From Hymenolepis diminuta (Eukaryota > Platyhelminthes > Cestoda > Cyclophyllidea > Hymenolepididae), in assembly GCA_900708905.1 (NCBI GenBank), contig CAADRB010000018.1, forward strand, positions 1,635,200 to 1,699,199: a stretch of DNA of 64,000 nt. Direction: 5' to 3'. Both the position numbers and the translations under genes were made by a program. This document shows, one piece after another, positions 38,901 through 49,631 of this stretch. Under the pieces are notes generated by a model that saw only the letters and a program-made list of their open reading frames with translations, was not told the origin of the DNA and made no database searches. Every line of letters begins with the position of its first letter. The first letter of the stretch is position 1.

Positions 38901-41900
38901 CCCAGATGATTTACACCTTTATTGGAATAGACTAACTAAAGTAATTTTACCCTCTAGTTGATAATGACTGAGTTGGGCAAAGTAGAAGACGAGATCTTCA
39001 GATCCCGTCGTCAGGACGATTTAGCCGGTAGAGAGCGTCGCAAACGTCAGAAACTTGGCAGTCGACACTCTTGGAATGCACCAACTTCCGGAGTTCTGGC
39101 TCCCTCGCCAATCGGTGGTGATGGTAGTGAAACACGTCGAATGAATAGTGTTTCTGCGGCAGACATTCACGAAGCTCGTAGACAGCGTCAACCAAATGTC
39201 AGATGGGTTGAGCAGTGTCTGGAGAATCAGGAGGCTGCTGTGTCACTGCGTGCTATGCTCAAGTCTTCGGGAACTGGATCGAAAAGAAAGAGGTCTGAGG
39301 GTAATAGTGACTCCTCGGAAAGTCCGGTGCCAAAGAAAGTGCGAAGGGGTACGTTAAATTAGATTAAAGGTGATGTTTAAGCAACGTGCGAAACGTGCCA
39401 GTAAATAGGGTACCGAAGAAACCACTAAAAGGTAGGTGATAGGTGATTATCAAAATAGTACTATTATATTCGTCAGTGGAGGAGGGGTAAAAGGCGTGTA
39501 AATGGGATACCAATTAATATCTGTCCTTAGAGTAATGATTAAATACGTGTTTCACAATTGGAGACATCTAGTGCTGTTTTCACTTATCGGCGCAAAGCTT
39601 TGAAGGCGATGGAAATTAATAGCAGCTGTTTTTGTAACCCTAATAAGAAATTATATCCATATGCACATTCGGTAATTTAAATAATCTAATGCACAAATGA
39701 TAGATTCAATGAATGCTTACCCTCTCCTTACTATTAAAAGACATTTACCATATTTATGGTTAGATGTCTATTTATACAACGGAAGAATGTATTGCTCAAC
39801 TAGCATAGGAATTTTTTTCTTTTCCCTTGGTGGTGGTGTATGCCTTATGCCGATGTAATAGGAATTGTTTCAAGTGTGGCGTGTGTCGGACTGATTAAAG
39901 ATACGCACTGGAACTGTTGGTGATTTGATTTCTAGTCTTAATGTTTCGTTGAGATCAGTGGATTTTACAATCTGTAAGTCCAGTACCCCATTTCCGTGAT
40001 ATAGGAGGAGAGAGAGAGGAGAAAACACACAACTCAGTTCACTTGAAGTTCTGTGGTCGATTCAGTTTTCCGACGAGCTATTCCTTCTTCAGGTATGTAT
40101 TTAGTAAGCTATTCAGCTTCTTCATCCCACTTGTAATTACTTCTCACCAAGCATTCGATTTTCACTCGTTTAGAATTTCAGGAGGATATTTTTCAGCATT
40201 TCTGTTGTTGCTCCTTCCTTCTTTTCTCGGTTCGAAGTTTTTGCTCTGGACATCTTAAACAGCATATTTCATTCATTTTTGGTTTCGATGGGAGATCTCC
40301 ATTCCTCGTTTGTTTAACAGTTCACTTTCAGATCTGGTTTCACTTTTGTCCCTACTACGGGATTCAGTTCAAGATGCTGCTCTCTTTTCTTCGGCTTCTT
40401 CTGGTTCGATTCAGTGTCTTTCGTTGAGCAATCTGGGTGATCTTTTTCATTCGCTTCAGTTTTCTAACCAGTCAAGACTAGATAGATTCAAATCAGACCG
40501 GTTAGTCACAAAGCATTTCGTCTGGATTCGCTGGTTATCATATCCAGACGAAGACATCAAATGATTCAGAGAGAAGATAGTCTTACCGAAAGTGAGGTCT
40601 GAATTCTTCTTGGATAGATGAAACATAGGAATCTTTCACATGTTTCGTAACATGTAATAACAGACTGACTTTTTCTTCGTTTGGGACATGGTCGAGATCA
40701 TTTCGGAAAACATTCTCACATTCACAGTTAATGATAATTCAATCGGCTTCAGGTTCATAGTGAAACTGATTTGCTGAATCAGAGATTCTGCGGATGATTA
40801 GAGAGTGGAAATATCCGGGTTTTTATGGCGGAAGTTCTAGCTGTCTCCTGGTATTGATTCATTGTTTCTCCTATTTCTTTAAAATTAATTCATTCTGTTC
40901 CCGCTATTTCGTCAGGATGAGTTGGAATTTTTCAGTATTCAAGATCATTTTCTGAATAAGTAATCAAATATTGAGTTTGCGTCGCAACCCTTTTCGATTT
41001 ATAAGCCAACATCTCAGTTCTCAGATAGAGAAAGGGGGAGGGGTAACACAGATTTATAATTCTTGTTGTACTATTATGCACACATCTGGGAGCATGCTGA
41101 TTTTTCATGGCCTGGGTGCTTGTTTTAAATGGCCATTTCAGATATCGTTATGTATAATTAAAAAGTGGGTAGTTGGTGCGTTGGTGAGTTTTTTTGCATT
41201 TCCAATCAAAACGTTATGTCTATTTTATCTTTTCAACACTAAACTAATCAACTTTTTGTGTGGCTTGTAGGTATTCTGGGAGGCTTCGATGCTACTGAAG
41301 TGCAACCGTCCACAGCTGAAGAGGATCCGGAAGAAAAGGCAGATCAGTGTGATGAAGTTCGACTCTGGGAGCATGGTTGGAGAGCACGTTACTATCAGTC
41401 CAAATTCGGGGTCGACCCTGTTGATACTCCCGAGTTCTGCATCAAAGTGGCGCATGAATACGTCATTGGCCTGTGCTGGGTTCTTGCCTACTACTATCAA
41501 GTAAGTTTCTATTTACGGGGTAACTTAATATATGTAGGTTGCTACGATGATAAGATTAGACCTATCGAGGAATGTAATGCAGTTAGCTTAGATGAAATAG
41601 CTTATTATGAGCTTTAATTCCACTATCTTCGAATCGTATGCGGTTTTTACTAATCGAGTATGATAAATCAATGTTATGAGTTTTGGAGCCACTTTCAATT
41701 GGGACTATTGGAAGTCTGTTCGAATTGAGTTTAATGTTAAGAGACAATAGAGAATGATTTTAGAAATTTCCAACGAAAAGTGATTTTACCATAAATCTTT
41801 ACCGATTAATTTGCTTTAGGGGTGTGCGTCATGGGATTGGTACTACCCCTATCATTATGCACCATTCGCAAGTGACTTTGTGGATATCGCCAAAGTTGAC

Positions 41901-43043
41901 ACTGGTTTCTCTAAGAAGAAAACCAAACCCTTCTGCCCTCTCGAACAGTTGATGAGCGTTTTCCCAGCCGCTTCCCGCAACCACGTTCCTCCAGCTTGGC
42001 AGAGTCTAATGACTGATCCAGACTCACCCATTATCGACTTCTATCCTACCGACTTCAAAGTGGACCTTAATGGAAAGCGTTTCGCTTGGATGGGTGTTGC
42101 CCTGCTACCTTTTGTCGATGAAGTTCGTTTGTTGAAAACCCTCGATGATCGTCGTCTTCAACTAACTGATGAGGAACGACATCGCAATTTGAGACGCCCG
42201 GTTCTTTATTTTGTCCACGCGGAGTCAGAGATTGGTAAAACCCTCGCCGCCCTTTATTCAGAGGAATCAGATAATAGTGCTTCAAACGAGGTCATGAATT
42301 ACTCTGGAGATTTACCTACTGATGCAGTTATAATCAATTCAGGTCTGACAGAAGGTATCTCTGGACACGTTTGGTCAGTTGTCGGAGCTACAAGGGCTTG
42401 TCTTCCTGGAGAAAAGATGCCTTCGGGTGTACCGGGTCTATTACCAGATATTCCAGCCGCAGAACAACACGCTATATGTGCATACTATGAGAATCCATCT
42501 TATCCATTCGGCCACATTTTCCCTGCTCGACTGCTGGATTCAGTAAAACTTCCACCGAAGAGTGACCTTCGACCCCCAAGTAGGGGTCGCGGTAGAGGTG
42601 GTTTTCGCGGTGGTGATAACCTCCGTTATAATGGTGGGGGTAACGGCTCACCAGGTCCTAATAGTTGGGAGCGTGATAGAACCAACTGGAGATCAGATCA
42701 AACTCCTATGGAGAGAATGATTAGACGATCGCTTCCCCAGCATCAATCTTCTACCCATCGTGGGGGCTATGGCAACCATCATCAACAGGGGTCGTATGCA
42801 AACTATCAACAAAGTAGCTACCCACCTGTTTATCCCCCTCCCTCTGGATCATTTGCTAATCCCTATGGAAGTCATCTACCCCAGCCTGGAGATGATTATG
42901 GGTGGAATAGGCGTGGCAGAAGGGGTACTCCTAGACCCTACTATCATGGGATTGGCGACGGTGGAGATAACTGGTCACCCAGAGGTCATCGTGGTGGGGG
43001 TAATGATAGAGGAGGCGGAGAGGAACGATATTATAGACGATAA
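35932..43043 (+). CDS. XRN2: XRN2-type nuclear 5'-3' exoribonuclease, complete
   Basis: XRN2 degrades 5'-monophosphorylated RNA in the nucleus, acting in torpedo termination of RNA polymerase II and in rRNA/snoRNA processing. Five exons (35932-36828, 36878-37150, 38958-39348, 41271-41500, 41820-43043) splice in phase to 1004 aa; human XRN2 has 950. The start [16 protein letters not shown] is the family N-terminus. Acidic catalytic residues are all present: D56 (LDMNG), D105 (AIDGVAPR), E206/E208 (GEGEHKI), D236/D238 (GADADL) and D345 (GNDFLPHLP). A CCHC knuckle (C266, C269, H274, C279) interrupts the nuclease domain, which distinguishes XRN2 from cytoplasmic XRN1. A basic patch at about 495-520 (KRKR, PKKVRR) looks like a nuclear localisation signal, just before [15 protein letters not shown]. 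The last exon holds [14 protein letters not shown], then a long RGG/Gly/Tyr/Ser-rich tail from about residue 830 to the end. Intron 1 is only 49 nt. No defect was seen. Confidence 0.96.
37151..38957 (+). other. XRN2 intron 2 (1.8 kb)
   Basis: Donor CAA|GTAAGT and acceptor CCTCTAG|TTG, phase 0. It is AT-rich with no recognised nested gene or repeat. The 81-aa open frame at 37640-37885 has no recognisable features. Confidence 0.7.
39349..41270 (+). other. XRN2 intron 3 (1.9 kb) with a compositionally odd patch
   Basis: Donor AGGG|GTACGT and acceptor GGCTTGTAG|G, phase 1. Between about 40.0 and 40.95 kb the sequence is less AT-rich than its surroundings. It holds a short GA-run (about 40003-40022), an 84-codon open frame (40310-40564) rich in Ser and Leu, and a 10-bp perfect inverted repeat TCGTCTGGAT/ATCCAGACGA (40518-40527 and 40542-40551). 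I recognise no protein family. It may be an old mobile-element insertion. Confidence 0.55.
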
Positions 43044-43057
43044 GTGGTTGTGTTGTA

Positions 43058-43072
43058 GCAGCAGCAGCAGCA
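43058..43072 (+). repeat. Short (GCA)5 microsatellite in XRN2 3' UTR
   Basis: Five perfect GCA units start 15 nt after the XRN2 stop codon. The tract is too short to imply instability but could be polymorphic. Confidence 0.7.
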
Positions 43073-43497
43073 GACGCGTATTGTGTGATGGATTTACTCA
43101 TCTCAGACGAATTCAATTTTACTATACTTTGTAATTACACTGAATATGTAAATTTGAATTATATAATTGATGCAAAAAGCAAGTTTTTTTATGAATTCTT
43201 TATTTTTGTTCTTTTTGTGAAACTGGTAATTATGCTGTAGGCATTGCTTGCTTGGTGTTGAAAGTGATTTGTAAAAACTGGAAATGGAAGTTCAAGTTAT
43301 AAAAAGGGCGATAAGAAGCAACCTGGTACTTATTCTAGTAAAGTTGAAATTAAATTGGAATTGCATTCTTCGTCTGGCCCCTTAATCTGCTTCACTTGTT
43401 ATTTTAATAACTGGCGAACTTGAGATCGCACTATTTACAATGAGGAAAGTGTATATTTTGGATATGAGTATCTAGATAAAAAATGTAGTACTAGGTA

Positions 43498-43528
43498 ATT
43501 TATTTTATTTATTTATTTATTTTATTTA
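43498..43528. repeat. (TTTA)n-type simple repeat
   Basis: Imperfect TTTA/TTTTA tract downstream of XRN2. It could be a slippage-prone simple repeat or the AT-rich end of the 3' UTR. Confidence 0.6.
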
Positions 43529-43879
43529 ACTTACAGAGTGATTAAAGTTAGAGCAAGTGTAGGCAGTTATGTTAATGCTCTTTCCTTCCTTACATAAGAC
43601 GTAAAATCTAATTTAATACCCTGTTAAAGGTTGGGAAAAGTGATGAGAATACTAGAGGTTTTGGATGAGAGATGAGCAATCTGCATCGCGGAGTGGTCTT
43701 CCAGAGACCTATCAGCCTGATAAGTATGTGGGCATCCAGACAACTCCCAACGGTCGGACAGTGGGTTGGCCCTCAAATATTAATTATATGAGTAAGAAAC
43801 TTGTTCCTATATATTCGTTGATAAATAAATACAATATATTGGGGGATCACAGGCTGTTCCTGTCATTTCCGATAACTCA

Positions 43880-44631
43880 ACTCTCGTAGCCTAAGCTGTT
43901 TGTGATCACTAACTCAAGTACCCTTTCTGGTCTTCACGTCATTGATATTGCCGCCTTGCGGCTTGGTGATTATGGCAGCTGTCCATTGATGATTTAAACG
44001 ATGGTCGAGGACATACACAGGATTGCTCACATTAAATGCGCTCCTCGGGTTGCACTTTGTCGGGACACAAAGTTATTTTGATAGCCACTTCTCTCCACGT
44101 GCTGCCCTCAAGTCTTGACCTCCACATTCTGCTGCGGGGGCGAATTGTCCTAACACGGCGAGGGATGTCCTTAGGTAAATAATCGATCGATCGGAGCAAA
44201 ATTTAGAGTCAGACTGTGTGTACTTAGGGACGTAGCGAGTGTTTCTGGTACACTATCGAGTTGAGTTTACTGAGGATAAAGATTACTGATCTACTTGTTG
44301 TCGGCGAGAGTAGAATAACATCGGACCCTTTCGAATGTGAATTTGTCATCGAAGTGTATGTCGCACCTTTTAGTGAGACTGGAGATGGTAAGTTAGAAGT
44401 GAGTCATGGGAGCCTTTGAATGTTCGAGAATAGATGTCCGACTGGTTTCGTTTTCATCTGGGAACTGGATAGGGTTGAGGTCATCGACCCAGTCTAGACT
44501 CACGAGGTTGATATTTCGATCTGTAACGTAGCACCCTTGATGATCATCTTCTCTATGAATTTAGCCTCGTATCGCATAGATCCGTAGAGTTGCACATCAT
44601 CACCATAGGCATCAGTGACTTGGGGAGACGA
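43880..44631 (-). mobile_element. Ty3/gypsy-like LTR retrotransposon relic, internally deleted
   Basis: On the minus strand, next to the gap, a retropepsin-like segment reads VQLYGSMRYEAKF. About 20 codons later, in another frame, comes INLVSLDWVDDLN, matching the conserved L-G-x-D-W block after the protease core. The active-site triad would lie inside the N run. Further on (about 44040-43885) the frame FNVSNPVYVLDHRLNHQW ... AAIITKPQGG ... HKQLRLRE matches the extreme C-terminal end of helminth gypsy integrases, where a GDPVYVRDFR-like block is followed by HANQLRPR. Reverse transcriptase, RNase H and the integrase core are missing and several stops occur. This is a dead fragment whose 5' side is hidden by the gap. 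Confidence 0.7.
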
Positions 44632-44872
44632 NNNNNNNNNNNNNNNNNNNNNNNNNNNNNNNNNNNNNNNNNNNNNNNNNNNNNNNNNNNNNNNNNNNNN
44701 NNNNNNNNNNNNNNNNNNNNNNNNNNNNNNNNNNNNNNNNNNNNNNNNNNNNNNNNNNNNNNNNNNNNNNNNNNNNNNNNNNNNNNNNNNNNNNNNNNNN
44801 NNNNNNNNNNNNNNNNNNNNNNNNNNNNNNNNNNNNNNNNNNNNNNNNNNNNNNNNNNNNNNNNNNNNNNNN
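44632..44872. other. Assembly gap (241 N)
   Basis: A run of 241 undefined bases. The left edge is retrotransposon sequence. The right edge is exactly the first base of the large direct duplication, which suggests that the repeat stopped the assembler here. Confidence 0.99.
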
Positions 44873-45229
44873 AGTGATTGACTGGCGATAAGATCTCCAC
44901 TATAGTGTCCACAGTTGGTCCCGCTGTGTGATTGCTTGTTTGTACATAGATACCTAAACAGATGCCGATCATCACCCCGAGACACCGACAACGAGACACG
45001 ACTGACGTCTAGCAAAAAAATGTTTTCTATACAAACCTTATTTACTAACTAACAAACTAGGGTGTCTAGTCTGCCACCTCCGAACTGATCTGACCACATG
45101 AGTGACTTGACTTATTCCATTTATTCGATCGATGTGACTCTAACGTTATTGCACTAACAGAATATCTACGGAGTTGGCAGGAAGATATGTTTGCTGCTCT
45201 CTCTGCAAAAAATTAAGGCTCGTGTCTCA

Positions 45230-45440
45230 TGCACGTCGGTGGCGGATTGATTACCCTGCATGTCTGCCGTATTAGAGGTCACGGATTCGAGTCCCGTCAG
45301 TGCACACTCAGTAAGCGCACCGCATCGGTTAAAGGTGACTAATGAAGAGGAGGCATAATTCAAGTCCCTTTCCAGAAGGGCTCCACGATACCGCTCTCTA
45401 CCTAAGATGGGCTTCGGAAAATGCTTTCCTAAATGGAATT
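45230..45440 (+). repeat. tRNA-derived SINE-like element, copy in duplication 1
   Basis: An A-box-like GTGGCGGATTGATTACC is followed about 35 nt later by a near-consensus B box in ACGGATTCGAGTCCCGT. The body shows GTGCACACTCAGTAAGCGCA and AGGCATAATTCAAGTCC, and the tail is GGAAAATGCTTTCCTAAATGG. It aligns along its length with the element at 30609-30815. This is the best preserved head of the family in the window and a Pol III promoter is plausible. Confidence 0.6.
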
Positions 45441-45922
45441 AGGAATTACTACTATTCTTTCATGATTAAGTGAGTAGTGATTAGCTTTAGTGGCACCAAT
45501 TTGTGAAACGATAATTAATTAACCATATCAACATAACTAGAACTTTTATGGCTGGTGAAGCAGATGCCTAAGCTCTGGAGCTCAAATCAGATTGAACAAT
45601 TGACCTTTCCCTGCCATAATTGTGGTTATGTTGAAATGTATATATTTTTTGATATTTTGGTAGTAAGAAAAGTTATTTTAAATATCCAACTGGGGGAAGT
45701 GATAAAGCTGTGGAACACCGAAAGGCATCGAATTTTGCCATCGTTCTGAATTAGTACACTGATTTCAGAAATTATACCCGCCAAGTAAACTATTTATATC
45801 AACAATCTATTTAAAAGAATAAGTTAAGATGGTAAAAGATGATATTTTGAAAGCATAAATTGATTTACTTTGGCAGTTGTTTATTCGTATCAAATTGCAC
45901 TTATTTATTTATACACACGAAT

Positions 45923-46865
45923 ATGAAAGCTAATGCTCATTTTGATAACTATTTGTCAACTATATTAAGCGTTGTAATACTCGAATTGCAATACGTATTC
46001 TGCCAATACAATGGAGAATTACCCAATTTCGTTCTCGATAGTAGGGGTGGAATGTGAGTTTTAACGCTTTAATCTCATTTATATACTAGTACCAAATTCT
46101 TGAAATTCAAAATATTCGCTAGTGTCAATGATTTGACATTAATAAAAATACCCACTTACCTTCAAAACACCGTTACGAAACCCGAAAATATACGTGGGTA
46201 AATTTCATTATCTCGATTAAATAAGATAGTTTCCTACTCTGTATGCACTTCAAGTCTTGGTACACAGGCATACATAATTTGTCCTGAGACTCCTACCGCC
46301 AGCGGAGATAATATTACACAAAATTTTTGCTGTGGTCCATCAGGAAGTCAATATTGCTGTACCGAGAATGGGTTCAGGTAAGCCGAATTTGTTTTGTGCA
46401 TTATTTTCTTTTCAACCCGATTAAGAATCGGCTCATTATTCATAGACATGGAATACAAGTTATAAGGTAAGAAGTTCATAGACAGGCATATGGAATTCAA
46501 GGCATTCTCTTGAATTTTCGCCCTCGATATTACTTGGATGTTCCCTTATGACCCTGTTTGCAATGATAGTCATAGTTCTACTGGTATATGCAAAATTTCA
46601 TGCAAAGAAATATCAACAAGCACCAGTGACTGTCGTCTATCCTGAGAGTGTAAGTTCTTTACAAAATGTTACCTTCAATTTCGTATACAATATTAGATTA
46701 TTTATGATTATCTCCCGTTTCTAGAAGGGATATGGAGTACGGAGTGACACGATGAGATCGAAACACAGTTCTTCGGGTCCACCGTCCGGTCATCTAATTT
46801 CCGTGGATTCTGGGCGTTTCAGTTCGCATCAGATGCATGTGCATTACACTGGAAGTGCTGTATAA
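45923..46865 (+). CDS. Shisa/CYYR1-like cysteine-rich single-pass membrane protein, copy 1
   Basis: Four exons (45923-46053, 46255-46377, 46502-46649, 46725-46865) splice in phase to a 180-aa protein. Residues 1 to about 27 are a hydrophobic signal peptide (ILSVVILELQYVFC). The ectodomain is short and cysteine-rich (C53, C69, C70, C78, C79: FCCGPSGSQYCC) with one possible N-glycosylation site at N63. A transmembrane helix spans about residues 93-115 (ILLGCSLMTLFAMIVIVLLV). The cytoplasmic tail is basic, then Ser-rich, ending YTGSAV. Signal peptide, paired-cysteine ectodomain, one membrane span and short tail match the Shisa-like/CYYR1/VOPP1 superfamily, whose members modulate receptor trafficking. 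The specific function is unknown. Two AATAAA motifs follow the stop. The gene is repeated with identical exon structure at 61177-62119. Exon 2 and 3 acceptors were chosen because only these keep the frame. Confidence 0.72.
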
Positions 46866-46986
46866 TTGTTTTGTCAAATCAACATTACACGACACTGCTT
46901 AATCACAATCTTATCCTCAACATATTGCACAATCATTTTATATGTCATTAAAATTCTAATTGTTTTATAGACACCGTAAAGAATAC

Positions 46987-47001
46987 AATAAACAGAATAA
47001 A
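46987..47001 (+). terminator. Poly(A) signals of the Shisa-like gene, copy 1
   Basis: Two closely spaced AATAAA hexamers (46987-46992 and 46996-47001) lie about 120-135 nt after the stop codon, a typical place for a short 3' UTR. Confidence 0.6.
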
Positions 47002-47394
47002 GATCATTAGGTTTCTTCACAATTTGATTACATATAGTGGCATTCACTAGGGTCTAGACTCTTAAAGACTTTAATCAATCCCCTGAACTCAATTAATATT
47101 AGGCTCTTGGTTGTCAAAAACTATTTTCGTGCTGTAAACAGAGTGCGTGGTGTGAATAAAAATCGCTGAAGATTTAGATCCTTTAATAATTCATTCAATC
47201 GGTCATTTGTTAATGCGAATTAATTTTAAAAGTGAAGAGTAAGGGGTGCAATTAAACGTGATTCCGTCAAGGGAGGTGCCAACAACAGTTGACTGGGGCT
47301 GACAGAAGGGTATCCTGGGGTCGCTTTAATTGGAAGCGTGCATTCTAACGCCCCTCTTGTTGGTCATACTTAACTAATGTATTTGCCCATCCTC

Positions 47395-47500
47395 ACTACT
47401 GGATGCGCACCGATGAGTATTAATCTCGTGACCTCCGACCTGGTAGACGTGGTCATTGACCAATACGTCAGCGGTGCACATTTGCATCGAGTACTGCCAT
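47395..47500 (-). repeat. tRNA-derived SINE-like element, minus strand, duplication 1
   Basis: On the minus strand, GTGGTCAATGACC... serves as an A-box-like start, and GGAGGTCACGAGATTAATAC resembles the B-box region seen at 45.28 kb (GAGGTCACGGATTCGAG). It aligns with the degenerate copy at 16.6 kb. Only the head region is clear. Confidence 0.45.
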
Positions 47501-48746
47501 TATTACTCATGGTGAAGCAAAACAAATTAAAATTTTAGTCATCTTAAACGTGGTAAAGTTCAAATAGATAGCGAGTGTTGAGGACAGGTAGAAAAGTGAA
47601 ATTCACCTGAATCCTGGACTTACCACTTTGTTATTACTTTAGAGGTTCCGTTTGTTCCAGTGTCTGACTCCTAGGTTCCTCACCGAAACATATATTTATA
47701 TATAGGTTAATATTAGGGTTTGGGTCCAAGGCTGCTGTGTTCGGAATTGATTGGTAATGAACGTCTAATAAGACGTTAGCTGAACAATAGCTAACTTGGT
47801 ATTTGAGATCTGCACACGCATTATACAGTCATTTGGAGAAATTCACTTAAAATGACCTGATTTGTCAAATGAAAAAGGCTCCGGACTTACCTAAGTATAC
47901 GTAAGCCACTTATCGTAACATTGCTGAATTATCCTTAGCTGTAACTTAGGATAGTGGAAACTTATCCTTTCCACTAAACTTTGCGTATTACGACGTTGTC
48001 TGTGTACTCTTTGTGAATGTTCACCATTCAGATCTATTCCACTCTTCCTTCTAATTGACTCCTTTCGTTTTCCTCTATAGGAGTTTAACTGGATCTCTGA
48101 TCTCCCAGAACTTCTAATATTTGGGAGGAACTATTATTTACGTCCCAGGTTTTGGGAGAATCTTTAATTTTATAAAAAGTATTAGTGCACATCACAAATT
48201 TTACCTTCTTGCACTTTACACTTGTGGCTTTTTATCACCTATACCCGGCAATACAAAGAACATGCACTCATAGCGGGCCATTTTTCCCTCAATTCATACT
48301 TTAAACAGACACTGACTGCTCAAACAAATCCACTGAGCTCCTGAAGGAACTTTTCCCGCCTAACCTCAGATAGCTATATTTGACAAAAGCATTTTTATAT
48401 CTCTTTAAAGTATACTTTCTCCAATTGTCCTCTACATATCATGCAAATTTGTGATAAAAACGTAAAATATTCAATAAACTTGATGTTTCGAGTTGTCTGA
48501 GTGACAACTTAGTTTAATTAAAAGGTTTTCTCACGAGAGTCTCAAGCATTTTTGGTCTTAGTATTGGATTAGAGTGAGTGGTTCCGAGCCCTCTGTGGAA
48601 CATGCCCTAAAATAATCTCTCCCCGGCATCTAGTAAAATCCATCAAAGTAATCAATAAAACTACCAAGAATATTTAGGGAATTGTTTCCAACGCTTGTCC
48701 TAGTTAGAAGAATGACTTCATATACCTCACCTAGTGAGAAACTCGA

Positions 48747-49631
48747 TTATTTCCGTGAAATAATGAGGTGATTGGTATGCAATACGTCGCTCTTTCCTAT
48801 CATTTTATATGCTGAATACCCCGTGGTATTGGGCATTCGCGAGAACTGTGGCATTTGTAATCGAAGAGGTCTAAAACGCCAAGAAAACGATGGGAAGAGG
48901 AATCACCTATTTTCAAAGTTTCAGCGGAATTCATGGAAAATCTGCGATCAGGAGCACGTCCCTAGGATAATAAATTTGTAAAATTACTTCCCTTTCATAC
49001 TTGTCCCTGGCAAGGTAGCATACTTCGTATCTGCTACATGACCTATCAATCCCCCACATCCAATTTTTATATAAACGGCTGTTTTATATAAAACGCGACG
49101 TCTCACATGTTTTCCTCCTCTTTCTTCCTTTCTTTCTGGCTCCCAGTTACCGTAGCTATAGCATACCTCAGTGGAAGCCTAGCTTGTATCAATGGCTTAG
49201 CTTAAAGTTAGAAAACGACGGCATAAACTGTCTATAACTGGAAAGCGTGAATTACACCGATACGTTCATCAAACATTCCCTTTAATCTTGTCTTTTAACC
49301 CGACCGCAATCCCGTGGGGTAAACTTCTATGTGTGCGGCCAGTAAGACATCGTGATGACAGACGTCTGGACAAACAACATTTCACGTATCCTCATTTTCC
49401 CCTGATATTGGTTTCCATCAAATAAAAGGCGCGCGCAATACCAACCCCGAGCGTACTTTAAGCGATCTACATCGGAAGACACTATTCAATCAATAACCTC
49501 AGGACAAATGACAAGGTCGAAATATGTGTAACTTCCCTTTCAAATAAACAGTTTACACAAACTTATGCGTCATAAAGAAAATATAAAAATGTGAACATGC
49601 TAGTGACAATAAAATAGCCTCAGAAATAAAG
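48747..49631. other. Intergenic, no gene recognised
   Basis: This lies between the visible end of duplication copy 1 and the 3' end of the E2-like gene. There is a 69-codon open frame at 48772-48981 with no recognisable features. Nothing else was seen. Confidence 0.5.

Larger units (their letters stand above)
44873..48746 (+). repeat. Direct segmental duplication, copy 1 (at least 3,874 bp)
   Basis: This block matches 60127-64000 at a constant offset of 15,254 bp. I noticed no difference in the stretches compared by eye, including introns, the SINE-like elements and intergenic DNA. Copy 1 begins at the base after the N run and copy 2 runs off the window, so the true length is unknown. It may be a very recent duplication with a 15.25-kb period or an assembly artefact. 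Confidence 0.9.

Noticed and set aside
44500..45015. Open frames running across the N gap
   Set aside because: The undefined bases are what keep them open. Only the flanking retrotransposon part is supported.
45166..45363. Minus-strand 65-codon ORF, repeated at 60420-60617
   Set aside because: It runs through the SINE-like element in reverse and is a shadow of repeat sequence.
47756..47800. Two adjacent small hairpins (AACGTCT/AGACGTT and TTAGCT/AGCTAA)
   Set aside because: Stems of 6-7 bp are expected by chance in sequence of this size; no further context supports a function.
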